Source: Rosa chinensis (Eukaryota > Streptophyta > Magnoliopsida > Rosales > Rosaceae). Taken from it: a DNA stretch of 64,000 bases. This document shows positions 9,232 through 20,911 of the stretch, one piece after another. Within the stretch, counting starts at the first letter, position 1, and each line of letters starts with the position of its first letter. Location: NCBI RefSeq assembly GCF_002994745.2, contig NC_037091.1:10478501-10542500 (forward strand), read 5' to 3'. The notes beneath the pieces were generated by a model. That model did not search any database and was not told where the DNA came from. It saw only the letters and a list, made by a program, of their open reading frames with translations. The position numbers were made by a program, and so were the translations under genes.

Positions 9232-12200
9232 CCTTTTGCTCTTTAAGACTACCTAATTTTCAATAACAAATCGGAGCCTTTTTAACCGTTTAGAGTTCTT
9301 AAATTTACAGAAGATGAACATAAGTATAAGCACGTGACTGAAATCTATTTGGTTCAATTGTAATATTCTTCAGAAAAATGATTGAGGTCCCAAACTCGAT
9401 CTCCAATTTCCATAATCAAACAAGAAAATAAAAACAAGCATGTGAAATGCGTTGCTGGAGCATGGCCCTTTTGCTCTTTAGATTTAAAACATACGTCAGC
9501 TGTCACGGGACATAGAAGACTTTCAGAAAGTGTGATATTATGAGATTCCCCGCTCTTCTGCTATAGGCCGATTTGAAACTCCTTAGATATTTTTTTGCAG
9601 CTGATAACGCTAGGACCAGCATAGTACAACAAAATTACTTTTTCCTTATAAGAGATCCTTTTTTTTTATTTTATTTAATCAAGATCACACAGTATCTTTA
9701 AATACTTTTTAAGTACGGGAGGTCATGTCAAAACACTTCCTCCCTCTAGCCACTAAAAATAGATTGGGATTTAAACTTCAATCAGCGTCGGCGGAATTCA
9801 AACATGAGTGTGGGGGTTTCATATCTAGAAGCTCTTATCAATTCGACCACCTGTAGTGGTTCTATAAGGGGTAGTTTGGCAACTGGGATAGAGTTTTGAG
9901 TCACACTCTATTATTATTATTATTTTCTTTTTTAAAGAGGATCAAAGGATTTCACTCCTACCTCTATGGTGACTTGAACCTAGGACTATGATCTTAAGTG
10001 GTAGGCGCATTAACCACTGAGCTAACACCACTTCGTCACTCTATTATTAATACTTAGGCCGATCTTTATTTGGCAATTGATAGTTCTGACTCACTCTGTT
10101 ATTCATACTCGACGGGCCTTCATTTGATAATCAGGATAGTTCTGAGAGATCTAGATGCTCTCTTTGGCATCAATTCATTCTTGGTTGAGTCAATCACAAC
10201 CGTCCACACAAAATTCAAAGGCCAACATTATGACACCTCAACAAAAGTCATTTAAACCCACTACAAGGGGTAGTTTGGCAACCGGGATAGAGTTTTGAGT
10301 CACTCTATTATTATTACTTGGGCCGGTCTTTATTTGGCAATTGATAGTTCTAACTCACTCTATTATTAATACTCGACCGGCCTTCATTTGATAATCGGGA
10401 TAGTTCTGAGGGATCTAGATCCTCTCTTTGGCATCAATTCATTCTTGGTTGAGACAATCACAACCGTCCATAGAAAATTCAAAGGCCAACATTATGACAC
10501 CTCGGCAAAAGTCATTTAAACCCACTACAAGACTACAATGGGTAGTTTGGCAACTGGGATAGAGTTTTGAGTCACTCTATTATTAATTCTATAAGGGGTA
10601 GTTTGACAACCGGGATAGAGTTTTGAGTCACTCTATTATTATTACTTGGGCCGGAGTTTTGAGTCACTCTATTATTATTACTTGGGCCGGTCTTTATTTG
10701 GCAATTGATAGTTCTGACTCGCTCTGTTAATATTTCATTTACTATTTTTCAATATTGTTTTTTGATATTTTACTATATAAAAATAAAATTAAAATAAAAC
10801 TATATAAATTCTAAATAAAATATTTTAGTACATGGTTTCTTATTTCTAGATATTTAGTTAGATTTAGAATTTGAAATAGAATTTTGTACCTAAAGTTAGG
10901 AATATAATCTGGTAATTAAGTTAGAATCTTATTGTATATTTATTGTATATTATAATCGTAAGCAAATAAGGCATATCTTGTTTAGGTAAAATTATTGAAA
11001 CGATACCCTTATTTCCATGTCTTCCATCTACTTTATCACCTGCTTTGACTTCACGTTTTTGTGAAATATATACACGAATCGTTTCTAGATTATAACTAGA
11101 ACCTCCCTTTTTCTGGATTCATCTTACATCAATAACTCGACCTCTACCACCTATCGGTAATTTTAGACAAATTTCCTTTGAAGTGGATACCTGAATGCCA
11201 AGTATGGCTCATAATAATCTATCTTCTGAAGCTTATAACGACTCTTTCGCCATGTGTGGGTTAATTTATCTACTAAAATATCACCCGTCTTTACCCAGGA
11301 TCCCAACCTCACAATTCCATTTTTGTCTAAATTGCGGAGTAAATGGGCTTCTAGATGTGGTATTTCATTAGTAATTCTTTCAGGACCATTGCTTGTCACA
11401 TGAGTCTGAATTTCATATTTTCACATCAAAGGCCAACATTATGACACCTCGGCAAAAGTCATTTAATCCCACTAATAACACCAACATCAAGGCAAACGGC
11501 ATTTGTTCAACATAAAACACTAACCAAAATTATCTCCTTCTAGTCTTTAGTTTTTCTTCTTTCTCATCTCTTCCCTCTCTTACCTGTTTGCTTCTCTGCA
11601 ACTAGGCCTCATCATTTAGCCCTTCGACCCTAAGCCCGCCCTAAACCCGCCCGACCCGGCCCTTATATTAGGGCGGGCCGGCCCTACCCTTTCTCAAATA
11701 GGGTATGGTAAGGGTCATGCAAATAAAGCCCAGCCCTACCCTATGGCCCAGCCCAATTGAGCCCGTAAGGGCCAAGCCCGACCCGGCCCTAAAAGCCCTA
11801 GCCGGCCCAACGCTAAAATTTATATATTATTTTCTATTACATAGGCTTTGTTTTTTTTAACTATTATTTTCCTTAACAATCAATATTGATAGATTTAGAA
11901 AGATAGTTAATTGAATATAACCACCTTAACTAAATTAATAAATGTTATAAGTTAATTTCTATATGTGTGTGTATTAAATATGATCAACAAAAAACAATGA
12001 GTCTTGTATTACCTATATAATTATTGAGAAGTTTTAAATACACACCCCTAATTACTTAATACACACTCCATACTTAATACACCACCAATTTAATTTCTCA
12101 TTCAAATATTTTACTAAATACACAACCCAAAGTACCTAAAATACCCTTAATCTCAAAAATCATGAAATATCCAACTTTTTGACTATATTAAGGTTACTAT

Positions 12201-15200
12201 TTAATATGATTAGTAGATTCTAGTATATTGACGTTTTGTAAATGACCATATTGATTACTTGTGTTAGTTATTGAGAAATCCATAAAGATTTATTATTGTT
12301 CCCGTTAAATAGATACATATAAATAGGTTTTGTGTTATTTGAGCTCTCATCCACCAAACACCATGTTAATCAAGTATAAAATTATGAGTTGAACATTAAA
12401 CCAAAACTATACCAGTAGTTTCTCCATAGTGGCGGAACTAAAAAGTTGTCATTAGAGGGGCCAAATAAATTAACAATTACAAAGTTTTTTCACCTGTGAT
12501 GTTTTATATTAGAAAATAAATTGATTAGTCATAACTCTTAGAACAAAACAGGAAATTAACTAAAAAATGGGAGTAAAGTGATATATTTTAAAAATATTTA
12601 ATGCCATTGATTTTGAAATTCTAAATATTATGGTTTCTAACCTCATTTTTATTTTAAGGAAAAATTAAACTAGATAGTATCTAACTTTATTCTTGTATTA
12701 AATTGGGAGGCCATGTATAGAAATTTGTTGAGTTTATCTAACTATTTATACATAAATAGAATAATATAAGGAAAATATGACTATTTTTTCTTCTTCTAAT
12801 GCATAGATATCTGTTTTGGTCATTTAACCTACCTACAAAATATAATTTAAAATATAAAATAATAGGGATGTGTATGAAGTGATTAGGGGTGTGTATTTAA
12901 AATTTCTCATAATCATTGAGCCACATTTTGAGGAAAAAAAATAATGTTTTTTTTTTTTTGGTTATACAAAATAAGACCCATTTCAGCCCTATTCGGAAGG
13001 CCGGCCCTAGCGAATAGGGCTTTTTGGGTGGGTAAGGATTAGCATATTTAAGCCCTGGCCCGACCCTACCTGGCCCTAAATTTTGTTGACTTCGACTAGG
13101 CCCGACCCTAAATCCTAAAATTTAGGGTAGGGTCAGCCCTAGCCAGGCCCATGATGACCCTATTTGCAACTATATTGGATGACGTTAGGACCAGTATAGT
13201 ACCACAAAATTACTTTTTCCCTGTAAGGGATCGTTTGGCAACCCGGATAGGTCTGAGTCACTCTATTATTAATACTTGACCGGCCTTCTCTTGAGACACG
13301 AAAAACAATTACTAACACTGGTTAAGGATGCTGAAATTGTGTGCTTTTACTTTTGTACTTTGACACCATATACACAGCCATACCACTTAATTAGGGCCTC
13401 TTATTTAACATAATACCATTTTTTGGCAAATTAACATATATAATACCATTTAGTTCCTTGAAACAAATCTACCGTAGAGTTACTAGAGTCGTCAAAGTGG
13501 CACCGAGCTAATTTGAATAGGTAGTTTCTAGTATCCATTAATTTCCATTTTGATGATGACATGACTCTTTTTTTTTCATTTTTTCTTGGTCTTCATAACC
13601 CAATTAAGCAATGAAACTTGGACTGCAGGTAACATATCCCAACATGATGGAGTTCTTTGAGAGTCTTGGAGTTGAGATGGAGATATCTGACATGTCCTTC
13701 TCGGCAAGCTTAGACAAAGGAAAAGGCTGTGAATGGGGTAGTCGAAATGGTCTGTCGAGCTTGTTTGCGCAAAAGAGCAACGTGTTAAATCCATACTTTT
13801 GGCAAATGCTTCGAGAAATCACCAAGTTTAAGCATGATGCCATCAGGTAATGGTAATTAATCAAGTAATCCGAATGGTTTCGAACAAAAATGCATGTGTA
13901 AAATAGTTTGTTGCAGTGCATCTATGAATGATGCATGTGTGTGGTTTTTTGCTGCAGTTATCTTGAGGTGCATGAGAACAATCCGGACATTGATCGAAAT
14001 GAAACCTTGGGGAAATTTATCGAGTCCCGTCACTACTCCGAATTATTTCAGAAGGCTTATCTTGTGAGTTATCTGAATAGGAGCTTTTTTGAGTCATATA
14101 CAGTTTACTTGGTTACTTGGTGGCAATAGTAATAAGTCTAATACTGTCATTATCCTACAGGTTCCAATATGTGGTTCAATCTGGTCATGCCCTGCAGAAG
14201 GGGTTATGAGCTTCTCAGCCTTCTCCGTTCTTTCATTTTGTCGCAATCATCATCTACTTCAGGTACATTACTGTTTGTTCTCCTTCAAGCTGAACCAAAA
14301 ACCTACACACACATTTGAAATGAAGTATACGTATTATATGATTTTTAATATCATTGTGAAAACAAGTATTCATATTCTTGACCTTCGCCTGGTTTCTTCT
14401 ACAGCTATTTGGCCGCCCACAATGGTTAACTGTCAGATGGCGTTCACATTGTTATGTGAAGAAGGTACTAATTGTTATTTTTAGTAACAACCAGTATTGC
14501 TAATATGCATTACGCCTCTTGTGGAGTAACTCCTAATAACACAGTTTATAAGGTCCTAATCTAAAGTAATTGTTACAATTGTAGGTTAGAGAAGTGCTGG
14601 AGAGTAAAGGGTGTCGGATAAGAACAGGTTGTGAGGTGCATAAAGTTTCCACAACCGATGAGGGTGAGTATTTGAAATTGTTAGATAAGACTTCATTGTT
14701 CCTTTTTTCTTGCTCTAAATGAACAAGTAATAAGCAATTTACTGATGACTCATTTGTATGAGAGTAACAGAATTACAATCTAATTGTACTAATAAAGTTT
14801 ATATGAACTATACCAGGTTCCACAGTAGTCTCTGGAGATGATTTTGAGGAAATATACAATGGATGCATAATGGCTGTCCATGCCCCTGATGCCGTGAGAA
14901 TATTAGGAGATCAGGCAACATCAGATGAACTGAGAGTACTTGGTGCCTTCCAATATGTATACAGGTAAACTTTCCTATTTGATTTGGGAAAAATGGTTAT
15001 GCTCAAGTTGATCTGGCCTCTGGTCTCCCCTACTGCTAATTCAGTCAATCCAGAATCATTTGTTCAACTCTCTGTTGGCAGTGATATTTTCCTCCATCGT
15101 GATAAAGATTTAATGCCCCAGAATCCGGCAGCATGGAGTGCATGGAATTTTCTCGGTAGTACTGACAACAAAGTATGTTTGACATACTGGCTCAATGTGC

Positions 15201-18200
15201 TTCAGGTACATGATGTGCACAACTTCTGAGAAAATAACCTTCATACTAGGGTTCAACGTACATAATGCGACTTGGCAAACAAGACAATTCTCCTTATAAT
15301 TTTTTCATTTTTAATGTGCAGAACCTTGGTGAAACAAGTCTACCATTTCTTGTGACTCTCAATCCAGATCATACACCAAAACATACCTTGCTTAAGTGGT
15401 CAACAAGCCATCCAATCCCATCTGTTGCTGCATCAAAGGCTACACTTGAGCTTCCTCATATTCAAGGAAAGAGAGGAATCTGGTTTTGTGGAGCATACCA
15501 GGGTGAGGTTCAAGACTACCTTAATCTTCATTTCTTAGAACAGATACTTCAAGTGTTCTTAAAATTTGGATTAGCTTCCATTACTGACTCTACAATTATT
15601 TTCTCTTTTTCCAGGTTATGGCTTCCATGAGGATGGATTAAAGGTATGCAGCAATTCAGTAGTGGTTCATTGTTGTATAGCTGCTTCAAATTTAGGAGTT
15701 CAGATTGATAGTGAGGTGTACTATATTGCAGGCTGGAATGACTCTAGCTCATGGTATTCTTGGAAACAGTTGTGCCCTCTTGAGCAACCCGAAACACATG
15801 GTTCCATCATTGACAGAAAGTGGGGCACGCCTTTTTGTAACTAGATTTATAAGACATTATATCTCTAGTGGATGTTTAATGTGAGTAATACTTACGTTCT
15901 TAATTAAACAAGCATCTGGTTCATACGATTCTCCTATTTAATTGCTTCCTAGAACAGCACACTACTCTGCATTTTCACTACCAGTGTTTTTGTAAAGCTC
16001 AAGTTGAATCATATAATGGTAAGCTTATAGTTAGTTTTCAACATTGCATGCTCCAACTATCTTGTTCTACGTGTTCTTCTGTATCATATATCGTATTGTC
16101 AGTCTTTTAAACTCTATTCTTAATTACTCTGCATCCCCAGTTTAATCCTTCAATCATGTGGACCAAGCTTTGTCCTTAATCATATAACTAAAATATTATG
16201 CCTCGTCTTCTTGTAGATTATTAGAGGAAGGGGGCACAATGTTCACCTTTGAAGGAACAAGAAAAGGGTGTTCTTTAAAATGTGTTCTTAAAGTTCATAA
16301 TCCTCAGTTTTACTGGAAGGTATGCGTTCTTAGTATGAATTTAAAAAATTTCAATTGATTAGTTTCTAGATATTATTCGAGTGAAAAGAAAGGAAATGTT
16401 TGTACTCAAGAACAAGCAGAGTATATGGAAGTGTAGGATCATATCATTGTGAAAAAAAAAAAAAATATATATATATATATATATATGAACTCCTCACTTT
16501 CACTGATAAGCAGATAAATTATTTGTCAGGTAATGACACAGGCTGATCTAGGCCTTGCAGATGCATATATCAACGGAGATTTCTCTTTTGTTGACAAAGA
16601 CAGAGGCCTTCTAAATCTTTTCATGGTAATAAAATCTCACTTTCCAGTGCAAAACCATTGTTTATTCCTTTACTCCCTCAAGATGTTGATAGAATTTTCT
16701 AATTTATTTTCCAGATTCTCATTGGCAACAGAGATAATGATTCTTCTGACTCAAAATTGATTAAGAAAAGGTGTGATGTGAATTGGTTGCTAGCTTAAAT
16801 TTGAACTGTAGTCATTGAAATCTCATTGCATTAGGACTTACCATTGTTGTTGCTGTAGGGGATGGTGGACTCCAATGTTGTTCACAGCTAGTATAGCCTC
16901 AGCAAAATATTTCTTTCAGCATGTTTCGAGGCAAAATACTCTAACACAGGCTCGGAGGAACATCTCTCGTCATTATGACCTGGTATACAACTTGTCTGGA
17001 AACAATGAGTTCAATATATAAAAAGACTTGGTTTGAAGTTATTCATGGTTTTTTGTACTGAATCCAACATACTATCAAGCACGCAGAACCTGACATTCGT
17101 TTTTGTCTGTTCATTCTAGAGTAATGAACTATTTTCGCTGTTCTTGGACGAAACAATGACGTATTCTAGTGCTGTATTTAAGGTTACAGTCTCTATCCTC
17201 CAATACGATTACAGTTAAAGAGTGGTTAAAGGGAAGTACATTATAGTTTAGCTAATATTCTTCTTTCTATGTTGAGTAATAAAGACAGAAGATGAGGAGC
17301 TGAAGATTGCACAGCTGAGGAAAATATCTATTCTCATTGAAAAGGTGAGTGACTTGAAGAATTATGACAAGGTTTCAAATATCTGTTTTGTTGTGCTATT
17401 TCAAATTGATTTTCTAATTTTTATTCTTTCTTTCATTCAATTGAGCTAGGCTAAAATTAGTAAGAACCATGAAGTTCTAGAGATTGGATGTGGTTGGGGA
17501 AGCTTGGCTATCGAAGTTGTCAAACAAACGGGTTGCAGATACACTGGCATCACTCTATCTGAGGAACAACTTAAGTTTGCACAACAGAAAGTGAAAGATG
17601 CTGGCCTTCAGGTATCAAGCTTAACAGACTATATGAGATTAACTTAACAAAATCAATTCATATATTAATTTCAATTGAATTGATAACAGGACCGGATCAG
17701 ATTTCTTTTATGTGACTACCGCCAATTGCCTTCTAACTACAAATGTGACAGAATCATATCGTGGTGAGTATTTTTCTCACCAAATCAAATTCATGAAAAT
17801 TTTGGCAAACATACATTGATCCGATTGTTGAACTTTTCAGCGAGATGCTAGAGAGTGTTGGCCACGAATTTATGAATGATTTCTTTGCTTCCTGTGAATC
17901 TGTGCTAGCAGCAAATGGGCTTCTTGTTCTGCAGGTAACATCAAAAATACTAGAATTTGTCAATTATAGTTCTTTGTCATGCATGTCAATTGCTAATAGT
18001 TGAGTTTCTTTAGTTCATATCAATACCGGATGAACGCTATGACGAGTACAGACGCAGTTCAGACTTCATAAAGGAGTACATTTTCCCTGGTGGTTGTCTA
18101 CCTTCATTGAGTAGAGTAACATCAGCCATGGTTGGTTCTTCCAGGCTCTGGTATGATCTGTTATCATGAGACTAAAATTTAGAGTTAGTCGTTAATATTG

Positions 18201-18736
18201 CTATACCGTTTTTCATTTATGAACCATGTGAATTTCATTCACTACTACAGTGTGGAGCACTTGGAAAATATCGGAATTCATTACTACCAAACACTGAGAT
18301 ATTGGAGAAAAAATTTCTTGGAGAGACAAAGGTGAGAAAATAATCATGTAAAACTCTCTATATACATGCATCTATTAGCAAAGGTACACAACTGGATCTA
18401 GCTAAGATGACTTGTGTGTTCATAGTGAAATACTAGCTCTTGGATTCAACGAGAAATTTATTCGGACATGGGAATACTATTTTGATTATTGTGCTGCCGG
18501 TTTCAAGACACATACGCTTGGAAACTACCAGGTAAAATTCTCAACCAAGCACACTCACTGCAAGCACCCGTTTTCATTAGATAAGACCTAATAATCATCT
18601 AGTTTATACTCTTTTTTCTGCAACTGTCAAAAAGTTGAATGACACATACTTGGCTGTGATGTAGATTGTGCTTTCACGTCCTGGCAATGTTCCAGCATTC
18701 AGCAATCCCTACAAAGGCATCCCTTCTGCATATTGA
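7510..18736 (+). CDS. CPA-FAS: Plant cyclopropane-fatty-acyl-phospholipid synthase (24 exons, 865 aa)
   Basis: The enzyme transfers a methylene from S-adenosylmethionine to the double bond of an oleoyl chain on a phospholipid. The exons are 7510-7683, 13629-13846, 13958-14063, 14161-14262, 14405-14464, 14585-14663, 14817-14964, 15082-15205, 15322-15502, 15615-15643, 15732-15880, 16217-16319, 16530-16625, 16715-16770, 16859-16982, 17120-17182, 17285-17344, 17450-17611, 17690-17763, 17841-17934, 18014-18150, 18251-18331, 18426-18531 and 18665-18736. All splice sites are GT-AG and every junction keeps frame. Residues 1 to about 455 form a FAD-binding amine-oxidase-like domain (GSGISG with a later YEKE). 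About 457 to 865 form the methyltransferase, with the SAM motif EIGCGWG at 635-641. Length and order match Arabidopsis At3g23510-type proteins. Exon 1 is separated from the rest by a 5.9-kb repeat-filled intron. I see no stop or frameshift, so it looks functional. Confidence 0.95.
8313..8359. repeat. (TA)n microsatellite in intron 1
   Basis: About 23 TA dinucleotides end directly at the left terminus of the palindromic element that follows. TA runs are frequent insertion targets. Confidence 0.9.
8359..8745. mobile_element. Palindromic MITE-like element, copy 1 (intron 1)
   Basis: The segment starts ATCCTATCCAGAGCGA and ends in the reverse complement of that sequence (near 8729-8745). Most of its length folds back on itself: the blocks TTTTTAGGTACTAATGTAT and TTTCAGCTAAATTGAT recur inverted in the right half. 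The whole element of about 385 bp is therefore one large imperfect hairpin. There is no coding capacity. It resembles a foldback or MULE-type MITE; I do not know its family name. Confidence 0.75.
8770..9110. mobile_element. Palindromic MITE-like element, copy 2 (intron 1)
   Basis: This is a second, slightly shorter and more diverged copy of the element at 8359-8745, lying about 25-30 bp downstream. It has the same inverted blocks (TTTTTAGGTACTAATGTAT and its complement). The right end (CTCTTGATAGGGATCT near 9095-9110) is a decayed version of the terminal repeat. Because each copy is itself palindromic, relative orientation is ambiguous; the non-palindromic middle suggests the copies are inverted. 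Confidence 0.7.
9111..9230. repeat. Compound (GTGC)n(GT)n(TA)n(GA)n microsatellite
   Basis: Consecutive GTGC/GT, TA and GA runs follow one another without spacer. Open frames through this region are simple-sequence artefacts. Confidence 0.9.
9868..10740. repeat. Tandem repeat array (about 271-bp unit) in intron 1
   Basis: Units begin with GGGGTAGTTTGGCAAC near 9868, 10267, 10540 and 10595. Copy 1 spans 9868-10266 and equals copy 2 (10267-10539) once the SINE at about 9920-10036 is removed. Later copies are truncated. Related sequence reappears at about 13185-13290 (AAGGGATCGTTTGGCAACCC) beyond the hAT-like element, and the end-of-unit block with GACACCTCGGCAAAAGTC recurs at about 11428-11470 beyond the plastid insert. 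The array was therefore the landing ground for later insertions. Confidence 0.75.
9920..10036 (-). mobile_element. tRNA-derived SINE, copy 1
   Basis: On the minus strand an RNA polymerase III A-box-like TTAGCTCAGTGGTTAATG (about 10009-10026) is followed by a B-box-like GGTTCAAGTC (9971-9980). The copy ends in an A/ATT-rich tail. Target duplications of the CACTCTATTATTA type flank it (9904-9916 and 10037-10049). It shares a block reading about GTCACCAT(..)GGTAG(A/G)AGTGAAATC with the SINE at 23822-23942. Confidence 0.8.
10970..11421 (-). pseudogene. rpoB: Nuclear insertion of chloroplast DNA: rpoB fragment
   Basis: The minus strand encodes consecutive pieces of the plastid RNA polymerase beta subunit. 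They include [20 protein letters not shown], a GSWV(x)TGDILV segment, a diverged middle, then RGRVID, SYN(L)[12 protein letters not shown] and HGNKGI ending at PKQDMP. It is a fragment of about 150 codons with frameshifts and substitutions, flanked by nuclear tandem-repeat sequence on both sides. It is therefore an old nuclear plastid insertion (NUPT), not a gene. It lies antisense within intron 1 of the cyclopropane-synthase gene. Confidence 0.9.
11603..13162. mobile_element. hAT-like non-autonomous element, copy 1 (1.56 kb, intron 1)
   Basis: The ends are inverted: TAGGCCTCATCATTTAGCCC on the left and TAGGGTCATCATGGGCCTGG when the right end is read on the minus strand. They lead into long GC-rich arms full of GGGCCGG/CCGGCCC motifs around an AT-rich core. 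The 8-bp flanks TCTGCAAC (11595-11602) and TTTGCAAC (13163-13170) differ at one base, the size expected for hAT target duplications. No transposase is present. A smaller element is nested inside (12025-12909). Confidence 0.75.
12025..12909. mobile_element. Nested MITE-like element inside the hAT-like element
   Basis: The left end TGAGAAGTTTTAAATACACA (12025 on) and the reverse complement of the right end (ending 12909) match over about 40 bp with few differences, including the CACCCCTAAT(T/C)ACTT block. The 7-bp flanks are TAATTAT and TAATCAT. The core is AT-rich without an ORF. Confidence 0.6.
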
Positions 18737-20911
18737 ATGTTATTTTCCTTCGAATATTTCTGTTTATTTAGGAAATCTATCCCTCTTAATTGGTCGTTGT
18801 AGGAGGATCCGACCTTCATTCTTTGCTAAGTGGGACTGGTCTTGGTGTCAAAAGATTGTTGTGCAATGAACAAAGCTTCCATAAAGACCTGCTGTGTTCT
18901 TCACCTACTATTGTGACGCATATTTCAGCACACTGTGACTGCATGCCGTAGATAAGCATGCTGTCGAATTTCCAATCATTTCGACCAACACACATTAAAC
19001 TAACCTTTACTCCCCCGTGCTTAAAATTTAGCATGTTATCACAAAAATCTGATTTGTTCAAACTGCCAGAACATGTAATTCATAGCAACAGCATCTCATC
19101 CTACCCAAGTCCAATGGAGAGAAATCCTTCACATAATTCCCAAAACAAATATTTGAATTCGGTCCTAAGATCCACCAAATTAGGTGTCAAGTATAAAGGG
19201 GAAAGCATAAACCCTATTTTATTTACTTCTTGTTGTCCTCTATGGAACTCTTGCACAAGATGCTGCAAGAAATCGGGAACACGAAAAGCTCCCCTAGGAC
19301 TAAATCTCATGTTCCTATGGTTCAACATTTGCACAATACCTATTTTCTGCTGTGTTTGATATCATGACAAAAGAAGCAAATAGAATATAATCTAACAAAA
19401 GATTTGAAGGACCAGCAGTTACCATCAAGTTTTTGTTTCAATTCTGCTACTAAGCTAATATGGAAAACTCAATACAACACAGCAGCATGCTTAAATTTGC
19501 TCAGCAATGCTAATTTATAATGGAACTTCATTCTTTAGTTGGGTTAACTTTAGAAGAACACAGCTGGGTAGAAACACAGGACAGCCGAGTACGCTTAAAA
19601 AAAGTGGAAAGAACCAAGGAGAGTCCCCACAGTATTGGTGTCTTCTCATTTTCACTTGAAAATTACCCTGTCGTTCAATCAAAACACAAAACGCGCCAGC
19701 ATAGAACACAGGGTAAGATAAAGTAAGACCAGAGGGTTGGAAATGAGATATAAGGGAAGCTACACTAAACAGGCTAGGAAGAAATAAGTAATATTTCTTA
19801 TTGAAAGAACTGCATAAGAAACAGTACCCTACATTCTAAGATTTTGGACACTATATATAGAAAAATGTAATGTTAGTTCTTCCACTTGATTCTAAAGTTC
19901 TATATATACCTACTCTTAACAGAATCCTTTTCTGCTTCTCTAAATTCCAGAACAGTAAGCCATGTTCTGCTGCTACGAATCAAAACACAGCCTTACACAA
20001 TAATTTTAAAGTGAAACTGGCTTAACTGCTCAAGTCAACATACCGTAGGCTGTTCATCTCACATTCTGTCATGCAACAACAAACCAGGGTGAAGTTTAGG
20101 ATATGAATGACGTGAGGTTGGAAGATTCTGCAAAATAGTGTTGGCAGGGCTTGGCTGGAGAATGACATATTTTCAACTGAACAAACTTCCCAAAATCCCA
20201 ATCCATGCTGAACACGCCCCCAATCAACATGGCCGACTATGAAGCTGGTGTTCAGCCATGATGGACACTTCACTTTACAACTTGTGCACCTCTCCTCCTG
20301 TACAACACAAGGGCAAATACAGGGGGAAAATGATTATCCGATCGTCAAAGTGTCAACTACCACTACGATTATCGCTACCCATAACGAAGTGACCATCCCA
20401 TGGCTCCAGTGCTATCAGAAATAACCTTCACTACATCTTTGTATTCCTACTTGTCACATCAAATCAAGATCCTAATCACTAGAACTCCTACAGCATCTAA
20501 TTAATTGAAAATTAAACAGAATATAAAGCAATAATAGATGTCAAGTAACAAAATACTCAACTGCGATAAAACCAACAAAAATAAGGTTATATAAGCTACT
20601 TTAGCTTTAACACTATGACCAAAGAGGTAAATGCCACTAGCAGAAAGTAGACAATAATAAGCACGCCAAATTTAACACCACTCAGAAGCAAAAAGTAAAT
20701 AGGAGGAGCATCTAGTACGCACTAAAATACTACTTATTATAGACTACCAAAATAGATACTGCAAACTACTAGGATTTAAGCAATCCAACCAGTCCCAAAG
20801 CATTCGTCCAACTTGAGCTGTTCCTGCTGCAGCCGCTGGTCATAAGAGACCATTAATAGCTCATGTTTCAAGAGATACAAGACATTTCAATTGAACAGCC
20901 AACCATCAAAA
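18737..20911. other. Intergenic region between two convergent genes
   Basis: This stretch holds the 3' UTRs of the cyclopropane-synthase gene (plus) and the RNA-binding protein gene (minus). A minus-strand open stretch at 19101-19334 and a plus-strand one at 18958-19359 overlap each other and match nothing I recognise. I see no further gene. Confidence 0.5.

Noticed and set aside
9075..9266. ORF with Tyr-Ile and Arg-Glu repeats
   Set aside because: It is a translation of TA and GA microsatellites.
9971..10026. tRNA gene on the minus strand
   Set aside because: A and B boxes are present, but there is no complete cloverleaf and the body ends in an A-rich tail with target duplications, so it is a SINE. 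The same applies to 23822-23942.
10970..11421. Functional rpoB
   Set aside because: It is only about 150 codons, frameshifted and inside a nuclear intron.
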